Below, piece after piece: positions 1-8,683 of a DNA stretch of 64,000 nucleotides. Origin of the DNA: DASPGQ01 sp035457705 (GTDB lineage: Bacteria; Acidobacteriota; Vicinamibacteria; Marinacidobacterales; SMYC01); the NCBI GenBank assembly GCA_035457705.1, contig DATIBD010000002.1:18879-82878 (forward strand), read 5' to 3'. The first letter of the stretch is position 1; every line of letters starts with the position of its first letter. A program made the translations under genes and the position numbers. The notes under the pieces were generated by a model. The model was not told the DNA's origin, did no database searches, and saw only the letters and a list, made by a program, of their open reading frames with translations.

Positions 1-604
1 CGGCGACGGCCTTGAGCTTGTCGACCTGGTGTAAGACGGTGATGCGGGAACCGGGAGCGATGACCTCGCCCGGCTCGACTTCCCGACTCACCGCGACACC
101 GGACACCGGGGCTCGAATGATCGAGCGCTCGACTCGAAGCTTCGCCTGCGCGACGCGCGCCTCGGCGCGCTTGAACAAAGAGGTCGCCTCGATGAGGTCC
201 TGTCGCGGCACGGCCTGACGGCTGAAAAGCTCGGTCGTCTTGTTGAAATCGGCTTCGGCAGCTTGGAACTCGGCATCGGCCTCGGTCAGGGCGGCTTCGA
301 GAAGATCGGTTCCTACACGAGCAAGCACCTGTCCTTCTCTTACTCTGCGCCCCTTCTCGAACTCCACTTGCTTGACCGTGCCCCCGAGCTCGGTCGAGAC
401 CTCGACCTCGACCCAGGGCTCGAACCGTCCGGCCAGATGAAGCCTGTCCTCGAGCGCGCTCGCCGCGAGCTTCGTGACTTGCACGTTGATCGGAGGCGGC
501 TCGGGCGTTTCGGCGCTGACGGGCTCGACCGGCGCCTCGTTGGCGCAACCCGACAGGATGGCGGTGAAAAACACGAGAACAAAAGCCTGGTGTCGTGCGG
601 TCAC
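1..604 (-). CDS. RND efflux periplasmic adaptor (HlyD/AcrA type), partial
   Basis: Periplasmic adaptor subunit expected to link an inner-membrane RND pump to the TolC-like channel encoded just upstream. The visible 201 residues start at a GTG and carry a lipoprotein signal ending in LSGC (residues 16-19). A biotinyl-lipoyl-like half motif (GGTVKQVEFEKGRRVREGQ) follows, then an alpha-helical hairpin (EAALTEADAEFQAAEADFNKT) and the return lipoyl half (RAPVSGVAVSREVEPGEVI). The GTG overlaps the TolC stop as GTGA, so translation is coupled. The 3' end and presumably the pump gene lie beyond the window. Family is clear; substrate unknown. Confidence 0.9.
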   Translation of the reverse strand, partial: MTARHQAFVLVFFTAILSGCANEAPVEPVSAETPEPPPINVQVTKLAASALEDRLHLAGRFEPWVEVEVSTELGGTVKQVEFEKGRRVREGQVLARVGTDLLEAALTEADAEFQAAEADFNKTTELFSRQAVPRQDLIEATSLFKRAEARVAQAKLRVERSIIRAPVSGVAVSREVEPGEVIAPGSRITVLHQVDKLKAVA

Positions 605-2022
605 GGAGCCCTTTCTGCCGAGGCGACGCTTGCCGGAGCTTCGATCACAGAGTGGGGCGAATCGGCGCGGAACCCGACGAGGTACTTCATTTCGGCGAGC
701 GCAACGAGGGCGTCATGGGAAGCGGTCATCTGGTTCAGCTCCGCTTGTCGCAACGCCAGCGTGGACTGGATGACGTCGAGCGTCGTCGCCGCACCCCATT
801 TCAACGATTCTTCCGCCACCCTTTCGGCCTCGCGCGCCCCTTCCACGGCAAGCGTCGTCACCTCCAACGCCTCGAGCGCTCGAAGCCACGTTCCGTAGGC
901 TTCCTTCAACTGCACCGAAAGCTCATTGCGAAAGGCGTGCTCGTCGTACTCGTTCTGGGTAATCTGCGAGCGCAAGGCGCCGACCTGCGAGCGGGTGCGA
1001 AAGCCGTCGAAGAGCTTCCAGTCCATGGAGACCCCGACGACCCAGGTGTGCAGGGCTAGATTGGTCACGTTTTGATTGGCAAACGTGTTCACCCCAAAAC
1101 CGGCATTCGCCCTGATTTGCGGCTTCAGCTCGGAACGGGTCACGCCGATGCGAGAATCGAGCACTTGCCGGTCGACCGCGAAACGCCTGAGCTCGGGTCG
1201 GCGCTCGCCGGCAAGTTCCAGGAGTGCCTCGGGCCGAAGGATGGTAGGAACGGGATCGCCCAGGAGGAGCTCGGCCATGATCTCGAACGGCGCGTCAACG
1301 GGCCGCCCCAGTGTGTTGTTGACCGAAGCTTCGGCGATTTGAAGGTTGTTCTCCGCCGCCAGGATCTCCGGTGTTAGATTGGCGAGGGTAACGCGAGCGC
1401 GGAGCGCATCGAGCCGGGTCGCATCGCCGAGCTCGAATCGGGCCTCGACCTGCGCGAGCTGACGTTCCCGGGACGCCCGCTCGGTCTCGAGGACGGCCAG
1501 GCTCTGCTGGGCGAGAAGAAACCCGTAGCAGGCGCGTACGACGTCGTAGGAGATTCGGTTTTCGACCCCGGTCACGTCGAGGTTGACACCGGTCCGTTCC
1601 TGCTTTGCCGCATTCATCGCGTTGGACACGCGGCCGAACGTGTACACGGGCTGGGATACCTCGAAATTCCAGATGTAGTTCGTAAAAAAGAACGAGTCGA
1701 GTGCTTCGGCGGGAATCGGTTCGGGACCCTCGAGGAGTCTGGCGAAGAAAGGGCTGTTGCGAAGGCCAGGGTCCCGGTTTTGCCGGTAGCCCAGAGCGAG
1801 ATTGAGCTCGGGTAACGCCTCGGCCCTCGCTTCGCTGACCAACGAGGAGAATTCTTCCGTCTTCTCCCGTTCGCCGAGAACCTCCGGATTCAAGGCTAGC
1901 GCGACTTCGACCGCCTGAGGGAGCGTGAAGCGCAGGAGCTCCTCTTGCGAGTCGTCGCCCGGGGACGAGGAGGCGAGAACCATTGTGAGCGCCGCGGATG
2001 CGGCGATTTTCGGGGGTATCAT
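601..2022 (-). CDS. TolC-family outer membrane efflux protein
   Basis: Outer-membrane channel of a tripartite efflux system, 473 residues, with an N-terminal signal peptide (MIPPKIAASAALTMVLASSS). The fold is typical: two OEP repeats of long coiled helices rich in Glu, Arg and Ala (for example around RQLAQVEARFELGDATRLDALRARVTLA) separated by beta segments (PVYTFGRVSNAMNAAKQERTG). The reading frame stays open 27 codons further upstream, but the ATG at 2022 overlaps the TetR stop as ATGA and directly precedes the signal peptide, so it is preferred. Second gene of the TetR-TolC-adaptor operon. Confidence 0.92.
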   Translation of the reverse strand: MIPPKIAASAALTMVLASSSPGDDSQEELLRFTLPQAVEVALALNPEVLGEREKTEEFSSLVSEARAEALPELNLALGYRQNRDPGLRNSPFFARLLEGPEPIPAEALDSFFFTNYIWNFEVSQPVYTFGRVSNAMNAAKQERTGVNLDVTGVENRISYDVVRACYGFLLAQQSLAVLETERASRERQLAQVEARFELGDATRLDALRARVTLANLTPEILAAENNLQIAEASVNNTLGRPVDAPFEIMAELLLGDPVPTILRPEALLELAGERRPELRRFAVDRQVLDSRIGVTRSELKPQIRANAGFGVNTFANQNVTNLALHTWVVGVSMDWKLFDGFRTRSQVGALRSQITQNEYDEHAFRNELSVQLKEAYGTWLRALEALEVTTLAVEGAREAERVAEESLKWGAATTLDVIQSTLALRQAELNQMTASHDALVALAEMKYLVGFRADSPHSVIEAPASVASAERAP

Positions 2023-2675
2023 GTCGATTCCTTGACCAGCCTGCCCGCTCCGAAAAAGAAATGCTCCAGCGCCATCTCCACGGACACGGGATTGGCCCGG
2101 CAAGCACGCTCGGCACGGAAGTTTCGGATTGCGTGCTCGTGAATGAGGCTTACGAGTTGCTCCACCAAGAAGTTCACGCCGACTCCTGCACGCGGGAGAA
2201 ACTCCCCGGTGGCGATGCCCCGTTCGAAAGTGGCCACGATATTCCGGCGGGTCGTCCGGTACATTCTGTCGAGGTCGGGCTCGGGCTGACCTTCCCTCGG
2301 ACCGTAGAGCATCGAGAGCATGAACTCGACGGCGGCGGGTGATTCGTGGGTGAGGCGAACGTGGGCGCTCACGATGGACTCGATCGCGCGGTGAAAGGGC
2401 TGGGGTTGTTGGAGCGCGCGCTCGACATTTCGCTCAAAGGAGGCCATCACGATCTCGGCGACGCGGAGAAACAGACCCTCTTTGCTTTCGAAGTAGTAGC
2501 TGACCATCGGAGCCGTGACCCTGGCTTCGGCTGCGATGTTCCGCAGGCTGGTCGCTGCATAGCCCCGGCGACCGAAACTGCGCATCGCGTACTTCAAGAT
2601 CAGCCTCTCGATCGCCGAAACGGTATCTCCGTAGGCCGATGGGTCGGCCGCCTCGATTTCTTGCAATAAATTCAT
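2019..2675 (-). CDS. TetR/AcrR-family transcriptional regulator
   Basis: DNA-binding repressor, about 218 residues, expected to control its own operon with the TolC and adaptor genes. The N-terminal helix-turn-helix is canonical: RRGYAATSLRNIAAEARVTAPMVSYYFESKEGLFLRV. A ligand-binding domain of about 150 residues follows. The ATG at 2675 is chosen; an in-frame TTG lies three codons upstream. No Shine-Dalgarno is obvious. Two near-direct repeats (tACTTAgca and gACTTAacg, near 2684-2705) sit upstream and could be part of an operator; this is inference only. Its stop overlaps the tolC start. Confidence 0.92.
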   Translation of the reverse strand: MNLLQEIEAADPSAYGDTVSAIERLILKYAMRSFGRRGYAATSLRNIAAEARVTAPMVSYYFESKEGLFLRVAEIVMASFERNVERALQQPQPFHRAIESIVSAHVRLTHESPAAVEFMLSMLYGPREGQPEPDLDRMYRTTRRNIVATFERGIATGEFLPRAGVGVNFLVEQLVSLIHEHAIRNFRAERACRANPVSVEMALEHFFFGAGRLVKEST

Positions 2676-2784
2676 TGTTGTCAATTACTTAGCAAGGACT
2701 TAACGTATGACTATTAATCTTAACAACTGTTCAGCAAGCGCGCAAAAAATCGTTGATCTCCCACGACACCCGTGGTTCGGTTTT

Positions 2785-2813
2785 TTGACACAGGCATTTC
2801 TCTGTGTTAGAAG
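2785..2813 (+). promoter_or_regulatory. Sigma70-type promoter for the small HTH gene
   Basis: A perfect -35 TTGACA (2785-2790), a 17-bp spacer and a -10-like TAGAAG (2808-2813). It lies inside the upstream part of the open frame that begins at 2707, so it argues for the downstream start at 2869. Confidence 0.6.
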
Positions 2814-2868
2814 TTCCTTAATCCGAGAATTTTTGCTTCAGGGGTGTTCTCTTCCTCGGGAGGAGCTC

Positions 2869-3099
2869 ATGGCTTTCGTCGATCCGAACGTCCGGAAGAA
2901 CAGGGACTCGCGGTGGAAGCTGAAGTTTTTGACCGTGGGTGAGCTCGCTATTCTCCTGAACCTTTCTCAATCCGAAGTGTTTCGATTGGCGCGAACCCGG
3001 CGGATACCTCACGTGTTGTTCGAGGGGAACTTGCGATTTCACCCGGACGATGTCCAGAGGTGGCTGAGGAACGAGCCGACAGCGGGCAAACGGTTGTAG
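2869..3099 (+). CDS. Small helix-turn-helix (MerR/excisionase-type) DNA-binding protein
   Basis: 76-residue protein with one HTH_17-like winged helix: FLTVGELAILLNLSQSEVFRLARTRRIPHVLFEGNLRFHPDDVQRWL. This is the pattern of excisionase/AlpA-like domains. The start is set by a strong GGGAGGAG ribosome site a few bases before the ATG at 2869 and by a promoter at 2785-2813; the open frame itself extends back to 2707. It is monocistronic, divergent from the TetR operon, and followed by repeat copies. No recombinase is nearby, so a role as a small regulator is more likely than excision; the target is unknown. Confidence 0.8.
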   Translation: MAFVDPNVRKNRDSRWKLKFLTVGELAILLNLSQSEVFRLARTRRIPHVLFEGNLRFHPDDVQRWLRNEPTAGKRL

Positions 3100-3109
3100 G
3101 GCGCGTCTT

Positions 3110-3281
3110 TCCTGCTTCAATGCCGTGGCGGGACCCGTAAGCGATCGTCCGCCACGGCTCCGCCTGCTTACGGCGCGGCGAGCGCGCCGGGCTCGCGCAG
3201 GGTGGACTGAGTTTTTCATCACCCTGCTCATGCTCAATGCCGTGGCGGGAACTCCCCCCAGTGCGTCGGTCGTCAGCCGCA
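3110..3281 (-). repeat. Dispersed hairpin repeat, copy D plus a truncated copy
   Basis: Copy of the palindromic repeat also seen near 11.1, 24.7 and 60.0 kb, here in inverted orientation. It contains the GCCGTGGCGGG...CCGCCACGGC stem, the CGGCGCG/CGCGCC-type stem and the terminal TTCATCACCCTGCT. Immediately after it (3229-3281) the unit restarts (TGCTCAATGCCGTGGCGGGAA) and then breaks off, so a truncated second unit is fused in tandem. Confidence 0.8.
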
Positions 3282-3424
3282 CTAGAGTGCTCAGTGCCGT
3301 GGCGGGACCCGCGATCGTCCGGCCGCCACGGCTCGGCCTTTGCGGCGCTTCGCGCCGATCTCGCCGCAGACGTTTTGGCCACCGCTCGGCAGGCTGGGTC
3401 GTACGTTTTTCACCAGCCTGCTAG
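3282..3424 (-). repeat. Dispersed hairpin repeat, copy E (variant subtype)
   Basis: 143-bp unit that begins and ends with CTAG. The outer arms match the main family (CTAGAGTGCTCAGTGCCGTGGCGGG and TTTTTCACCAGCCTGCTAG), but the centre differs (GCGGCGCTTCGCGCCGATCTCG region). The same centre recurs in the copy near 31.3 kb, which defines a subfamily. With copy D it fills the 374-bp gap before the radical SAM gene. Confidence 0.8.
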
Positions 3425-3473
3425 AGCTCCGGGTGGAGATACGGAGCGTGGTTCGGGCTAGAATAGGCCCCTC

Positions 3474-4571
3474 ATGAGCCAGGACCCCACGTTCCGCGTT
3501 CTCGGCACCGCTCCGCCGGCGAGAAGCGCACGCTACGAGGCATACCGTCGCGAGTGGGACCGGCGCGGAGATGAACTGGAAGCGGCGGACTATCCGGTGC
3601 ATGTCGATCTCGAGACCGTCGCGGTTTGCGATCTCCGCTGCGGCAGCTCGGAGGAAGACCCACAGGGCTTTTGCCAGATCTGGACCCACGAGCATATCCG
3701 GAAGCTCGGCTTCGCCGATCACACATATCGGCGCGGTTATATGGATCCGAAACTCTATGCCGAGCTTCTCCGGCAGTGCGCCGAGATTGGCGTCTGCTCG
3801 ATCAAGCTCAACTACCGAGGCGAGCCGTCGCTCCATCCCGAGATCGTGGCGTTCGTGCGGAAGGCCAACGATTTCGGATTTCCCGATATTATGATGAACA
3901 CGAACGGCAACGGCGGCGCCCGCACCCATCCTGCGCTGTTCGCCGAGCTCGTCGATGCCGGAATCACCGACCTGATGTTCTCCGTCGATGCCTGCGACCG
4001 CGACACCTACGCCCGCCAGCGGGTGGGCGGTGACTGGGACGTCCTTCTGCAGTCGGTCGCCTCCGCGGTCGCTGCGCGCGCCGAGGGCCGCGGCGTTCCC
4101 GATTGTCGCATTCGTGCTTCGGTGGTGCGCACGTGGCTGAACGCTGCCCACGTCGACAGCGGCCGGATGGAGGCCTTCTGGAGGGACGAGATGGGGGTCG
4201 ACTGGATGTCGGTCAGCGAATGCTATTTCCCCGCTGGCGCCCTGCATTCCTGGAAGGCGGCCGAGTGGCGAGATCTGTCGTCGGCCGAGTTTCAGTGCCC
4301 CGATCCGTTTCGCCGAATGGTGGTGACCTGGGACGGCAAGCACACGATGCCTTGCTGCCAGGGCTTCACCCTCGAGATCGACGGTGGCCCGGTCGTGTCC
4401 GATAGCGCGTCACCGCGAACCATCCGTGAGGCCTGGGCGTGTGAGAATTTCGAAAGACTTCGCCGAGCGCATCGAGGGCGCACCTGGGATCGCCCCGGGA
4501 AGGAGGGCGAGCCGATCTGCCGTCATTGCGCGGTGACCCGGAAGCCGACTCCCATCGCGGTCGAAGTGTGA
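3474..4571 (+). CDS. Radical SAM/SPASM-domain protein with atypical CX3CX10C motif
   Basis: 365-residue radical SAM enzyme with a C-terminal SPASM-like auxiliary cluster region. The N-terminal motif is VAVCDLRC...GFCQIW with cysteines at residues 52, 56 and 67. Spacing is therefore CX3CX10C instead of the usual CX3CX2C, as if eight residues (SSEEDPQG) were inserted before the third cysteine. The downstream barrel is normal (LNYRGEPSLHPEIV, MMNTNGNG, DLMFSVDA). The C-terminus carries CPDPFRRM, MPCCQGF and ICRHC, consistent with SPASM Cys ligands. A -10-like TAGAAT (3459-3464) lies 9 nt before the ATG. No peptide precursor or glycan cluster is adjacent, so the substrate is unknown. Confidence 0.85.
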   Translation: MSQDPTFRVLGTAPPARSARYEAYRREWDRRGDELEAADYPVHVDLETVAVCDLRCGSSEEDPQGFCQIWTHEHIRKLGFADHTYRRGYMDPKLYAELLRQCAEIGVCSIKLNYRGEPSLHPEIVAFVRKANDFGFPDIMMNTNGNGGARTHPALFAELVDAGITDLMFSVDACDRDTYARQRVGGDWDVLLQSVASAVAARAEGRGVPDCRIRASVVRTWLNAAHVDSGRMEAFWRDEMGVDWMSVSECYFPAGALHSWKAAEWRDLSSAEFQCPDPFRRMVVTWDGKHTMPCCQGFTLEIDGGPVVSDSASPRTIREAWACENFERLRRAHRGRTWDRPGKEGEPICRHCAVTRKPTPIAVEV

Positions 4572-4604
4572 TGTGCTGAGCGTCCATCGGCTGGATAGCT
4601 TGGC

Positions 4605-5531
4605 GTGAATGTCGTCACCGCCTCGCTCCTCTCCCTGCTCGGACTCGTGCTTCTGTCGTTCGGCGCCGACCGCCTGGTTCGTAGCTCCTCGCGCCTGGCG
4701 ATGCAGCTCGGTGTCAGCCCACTCGTCGTCGGACTGACGCTCGTCGCCTACGGAACTTCGGCCCCGGAGATCGTCGCGAGCGTAATCGCGACTCTCGAAG
4801 GGCACGCCGATGTGGCCATCGGAAACATCCTGGGAAGCAACGTCGCCAACCTGGGGCTCATTCTGGGCTCCACGGCGATCCTCGCTACCGTGCTCGTTGC
4901 CCCGGCTGTGTTGCGTCGCGAGCTGCCACTGATGGTCGGCGTCACTCTCCTGTTCGCGCTTCTGTGCTTTCGGCTCGAGCTCGGTCGCACCACCGGTCTC
5001 TTGTTCCTGGGCCTTCTGGTTGGCATCAACTACTTTTCGTTCCGGTGGGCAGAGAGGACTGGCCCGTCAGGTGTGGAACGCCCGGCCGGCTCTCTCGCAA
5101 TGAATCTGCTCTGGATCGTTCTCGGCCTCGGTCTGCTTCTCGGGGGCGCTCATCTACTCGTGAGCTCGGCGGTGAGACTCGCACGAACCCTCGAGGTGCC
5201 GGAGCTCGTAATTGGAATTACCGTCGTCGCCGTGGGCACGTCCGTTCCCGAGTTCGCTACTTCGATCGTTGCCGGCCTGCGCAAGGAGGCGGATCTCGTG
5301 GTGGGCAACATCGTCGGTAGTAATCTTTTCAACGTTCTCGGTGCCCTCGGCCTCTCCGCTGCGATCCGGCCGATTCAGGTCGACTCCAGTCTGCTCGGCT
5401 TCGAGGTCCCCGCGCTCGTCGCCATGACCTTGTTGACCACCGTCTTCCTTTACACAGGACGTCGTCTGGTTCGCTGGGAAGGCATCGTGCTTTTCGCGTG
5501 CTACGTGGGATTCCTCGCCGTCGTACTGTGA
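4605..5531 (+). CDS. Calcium/sodium antiporter (CaCA family, YrbG-like)
   Basis: 308-residue inner-membrane cation exchanger, entirely made of about ten hydrophobic helices. It shows the two inverted alpha repeats of the CaCA superfamily. Repeat 1 has GLTLVAYGTSAPEIVASV followed by AIGNILGSNVANLG; repeat 2 has GITVVAVGTSVPEFATSI followed by VVGNIVGSNLFNVLG. Each contains the conserved acidic residue and the GSN motif. The start is a GTG at 4605, 33 nt after the radical SAM stop on the same strand; a shared transcript is possible. Ion selectivity cannot be read from sequence. Confidence 0.92.
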   Translation: MNVVTASLLSLLGLVLLSFGADRLVRSSSRLAMQLGVSPLVVGLTLVAYGTSAPEIVASVIATLEGHADVAIGNILGSNVANLGLILGSTAILATVLVAPAVLRRELPLMVGVTLLFALLCFRLELGRTTGLLFLGLLVGINYFSFRWAERTGPSGVERPAGSLAMNLLWIVLGLGLLLGGAHLLVSSAVRLARTLEVPELVIGITVVAVGTSVPEFATSIVAGLRKEADLVVGNIVGSNLFNVLGALGLSAAIRPIQVDSSLLGFEVPALVAMTLLTTVFLYTGRRLVRWEGIVLFACYVGFLAVVL

Positions 5532-5557
5532 GCCCTGGCTGCAGCGAAATGAATGTC

Positions 5558-8500
5558 CTACCTTCCCGCGGGCGGCACGATGTGGGGCAGCTCGAGCTCT
5601 CGGGCGCGCGCGTTCCACTCCGCTAATCGTGAGGTCACGACGTCGTTCCACTCGGATCGGACGTCCTCGAGCTCTGAACGAAGCTCCTCGTAGACTTCCC
5701 GCATTCCCTGGGTCGGGGCGCCGTCACCTTCGTTGACGTAGTCCATCAAGGGGCCGAGCTTGGAATAGAGCTTGGCGCCCCCCGGCGTGGCGAGAATATC
5801 GTAGGCGACCTTGGCTCCCGGGTTGTGCAGTCGTTTCTCGAGCTCGTCGCATCGTTCGAGGATCGAGGTCGAAAGCTCGGCCATTTCCTCGAAGCGGGCT
5901 CGGGCCGACTCGAGCTCCTCGCGCAGGGCACGGATTTCTGCGACGGTGTCGGTGAGTGCGTTGACCGCGTCTCGAATGGACAGGGAGAAGCGAAGCTGGT
6001 GTTCGAGCTCGGTCGCGGACGGCGAGCCTCTCGGGTCGGGTTTGACGACGAGCTCTTGGCTCATGACGCGCTCGCCGACGGTCAGCTCGGCGAGATAGTT
6101 GCCGGGAGGGCCAAATGCGCCCTGGCGGGGATCCCCCATGTCGATCTCGGCGCCGGGGATGATCCGCGCGCCGTCATAGCGCAAATCCCAGCTGAAACGA
6201 TTCACGCCTTTCTCCTTGGGAATCTCGGGGAGCTTGCGGAAGAAGACGTCGGGCGCGTCTTCCGCGCCTTCGGGCTCCTCCTCGTGGCTCGAGTAGGTCC
6301 GAACGACGTCTCCCCCGGCGGTGAGAATGCGCAACCGGATCTCGTCCTCTGGCTCGTCCGCGAGGTAGTAATGGAGCATCGCTCCCTGAGGCGGGTTGTC
6401 GCCGCCGTAGATGTCTCTCGGCCCGCTGTGGTACCGGAATCGCACGACGGGACGCGCGGCGAACAGGTGGGCCTCCTCGCCCTCGATCGAGGGCGACATG
6501 TCCCGAACGGGCGTAAGATCGTCGAGGATCCAGATCGATCGACCGTGCGTTCCGACCACGAGGTCGCCGTCCTTGACTCGCAGCTCGTGGACGGCAACCG
6601 TCGGCAGGTTGAGCTTCAGTGCCTCCCAGCTCTTCCCGTCGTCCTTCGAGAAGACGACACCGGTTTCCGTCCCGACGTAGAGCATTCCCTCGCGCTCGGG
6701 GTCTTCCCGCACCGTATGGAGATATACGTGCTCGTCCATCGTTCCACTCAAGCTCTCCCATGTCGAGCCGTAGTCGGTCGTCTTGAAGAGGTAGGGTGAC
6801 ATGTCGTCGAGTCGATGGCGCTCCGCGACCATGTAGGCGGTCCCCTCGGAGAACCGAGAGGCTTCGATCGTCTTCACCGTGCTCCACTCCGGCAGGTCCG
6901 GTGGCGTCACGTGCCTCCATTCCGCACCTCCGTCGAGCGACACGTGGACGACTCCATCGTCGCTTCCGATCCAGAGGAGGTCTCTTCGAACCGGTGATTC
7001 GCCGATGGCGAAAATCGTCCCGTAGATCTCGACGCCGGTGTTGTCGCCGGTGATGGGTCCCCCCGAGAACTTCTGCTTGTCGACGTCGTTTCTCGTTAGG
7101 TCGGGGCTAGCCGCGGTCCAGGTCAAACCGGCGTCCGAGGTCTTCATCAGAAACTGTGAGCCGTGATAGAGCACATTGGGGTCGTGATGGGACAAGTGGA
7201 CCGGGGCGGTCCATTGAAATCGGTAGCGAAGCTCCTCGGCGCCCTGGCCGGACGTATCCATGGGATAGATCGAGATGTTCCTCGCCTGGCGCGTCTTGTG
7301 GTCGTAGCGAGAGAGATAACCAAAGTACTCTCCCGCGTATACGATATCCGGATCGCGGGAGTCGGAAACGGAATGCCCCGTCTCGCCCCCGCCGACGCCG
7401 TGCCAGTCGTATCGGGTAATTCCCCTCTCGGATAGGCTGTTGCTCGGTCCGGAAGCGGTCCCGAGGTCCTGCATGTTGCCATGCACGTGGTACGGCGTTC
7501 GATTGTCGACGTCCACCCGATAGAACTGGCTGATGGGAAGTGCCGGCGCGTACCAGCTCTCACCCGCGTTGACGCTGACGTCTACCCCTCCATCGTTCGA
7601 GGCGATCATGCGCGACGGATCGTCCGGGTCGATCCAGAGATCGTGATGGTCCCCGTGGTGGATGCCTTCCACCCGCGTGAACGTCGCGCCGCCGTCGATG
7701 CTCTTCAACATTTGGAGCGATGGCGCCCAGACGACGTCGGGATTCGTTGGATCGACGGTGAGATGGGTGAAATACCAGGGTCTGATCATGAGGTAGCTCT
7801 CGCCGTTGACCCGCTTCCAGCTCTCGCCCCCGTCGCGGGAACGATAGAGGCCTCCTTCCTCCGCTTCGATAAGCGCATAGACCGTCCGGCCATCGGAAGG
7901 CGCGACATCAACTGCGATTTTCCCCGTTACCCCGGATGGCAGTCCCTCGTGCTCGACCTTTTTCCACGAGTCGCCGCCGTCGCGCGTCATGTAGATCCCT
8001 CCTTGCTCTCCGCCGCTCGTGAGGCTCCAAGGGCTTCTTCGTGCTTCCCACATTCCGGCATAGACGATGCGCGGATTCGACGCATCGATGGAGACGTCGG
8101 AGGCGCCCGTATCTTCGTCGATGTAGAGCACCCGTTGCCAGGTGGTGCCACCGTCGGTCGTCCGATAGACGCCTCGTTCCTCGTTGGGTCCGAAAGCATG
8201 GCCGAGAACCGCGGCGTAGGCGACGGCGGGGTTCGTTGGGTGCACCTCCATCGTGCCGATCTGGCCCTCCTGGACGAGAACGTGCTCCCAGCTCTTTCCC
8301 GCATCGGTCGAGCGGTAGATGCCGTTTCCGGCGGCGACGTTCCCACGAATGTTCGCCTCGCCCGCTCCGACGTAAACGACGTTGGGATCCGAGGGGGCCA
8401 CCGCGATCGATCCGATAGAGGACATTGGCTGGTCGTCCATGATGGGGGACCAGCGGATGCCCCCATCGGTAGACTTCCAGAGGCCGCCCGAAGCGGTCGC

Positions 8501-8647
8501 GGCATAATAAACGGTCGGGTCGGAGTCCACGCCGACGGCCCTCGTGACGCGTCCGCCGGCAGCCGGCCCGATTGGCCGAAACTTCAGGTTCTCGAAGACC
8601 GACGTCGCCTGTGCGACCAACAACGCGAGGGCCATCGTTTCGAACAT
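5558..8647 (-). CDS. Secreted BNR-repeat (sortilin/VPS10-like) beta-propeller protein
   Basis: 1,029-residue exported protein: a short signal peptide (MALALLVAQA), then many BNR/Asp-box repeats of the form S-x-DGG-x-(T/S)-W (KSTDGGIRWSP, RSTDAGKSWEHV, RTTDGGTTWQRV, RDGGESWKRV, KDDGKSWEAL) forming one or two propellers up to about residue 680. The C-terminal 350 residues hold a beta region and a coiled coil (LREELESARARFEEMAEL). Such proteins are common in Acidobacteria and Bacteroidetes and are often misannotated as glycosyl hydrolases; no catalytic sialidase set is evident. A good AAAGGAG site precedes the ATG. It lies 36 nt downstream of the hydrolase gene, same strand, probably one operon. 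Confidence 0.85.
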   Translation of the reverse strand: MFETMALALLVAQATSVFENLKFRPIGPAAGGRVTRAVGVDSDPTVYYAATASGGLWKSTDGGIRWSPIMDDQPMSSIGSIAVAPSDPNVVYVGAGEANIRGNVAAGNGIYRSTDAGKSWEHVLVQEGQIGTMEVHPTNPAVAYAAVLGHAFGPNEERGVYRTTDGGTTWQRVLYIDEDTGASDVSIDASNPRIVYAGMWEARRSPWSLTSGGEQGGIYMTRDGGDSWKKVEHEGLPSGVTGKIAVDVAPSDGRTVYALIEAEEGGLYRSRDGGESWKRVNGESYLMIRPWYFTHLTVDPTNPDVVWAPSLQMLKSIDGGATFTRVEGIHHGDHHDLWIDPDDPSRMIASNDGGVDVSVNAGESWYAPALPISQFYRVDVDNRTPYHVHGNMQDLGTASGPSNSLSERGITRYDWHGVGGGETGHSVSDSRDPDIVYAGEYFGYLSRYDHKTRQARNISIYPMDTSGQGAEELRYRFQWTAPVHLSHHDPNVLYHGSQFLMKTSDAGLTWTAASPDLTRNDVDKQKFSGGPITGDNTGVEIYGTIFAIGESPVRRDLLWIGSDDGVVHVSLDGGAEWRHVTPPDLPEWSTVKTIEASRFSEGTAYMVAERHRLDDMSPYLFKTTDYGSTWESLSGTMDEHVYLHTVREDPEREGMLYVGTETGVVFSKDDGKSWEALKLNLPTVAVHELRVKDGDLVVGTHGRSIWILDDLTPVRDMSPSIEGEEAHLFAARPVVRFRYHSGPRDIYGGDNPPQGAMLHYYLADEPEDEIRLRILTAGGDVVRTYSSHEEEPEGAEDAPDVFFRKLPEIPKEKGVNRFSWDLRYDGARIIPGAEIDMGDPRQGAFGPPGNYLAELTVGERVMSQELVVKPDPRGSPSATELEHQLRFSLSIRDAVNALTDTVAEIRALREELESARARFEEMAELSTSILERCDELEKRLHNPGAKVAYDILATPGGAKLYSKLGPLMDYVNEGDGAPTQGMREVYEELRSELEDVRSEWNDVVTSRLAEWNARARELELPHIVPPAGR

Positions 8648-8683
8648 GCTTCATCTCCTTTCAAAGTTTTCACCGGGGGCTTC

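Noticed and set aside
2707..2868. Upstream extension of the small HTH gene
   Set aside because: A TTGACA-17-TAGAAG promoter lies inside it and a strong ribosome site marks the start at 2869.
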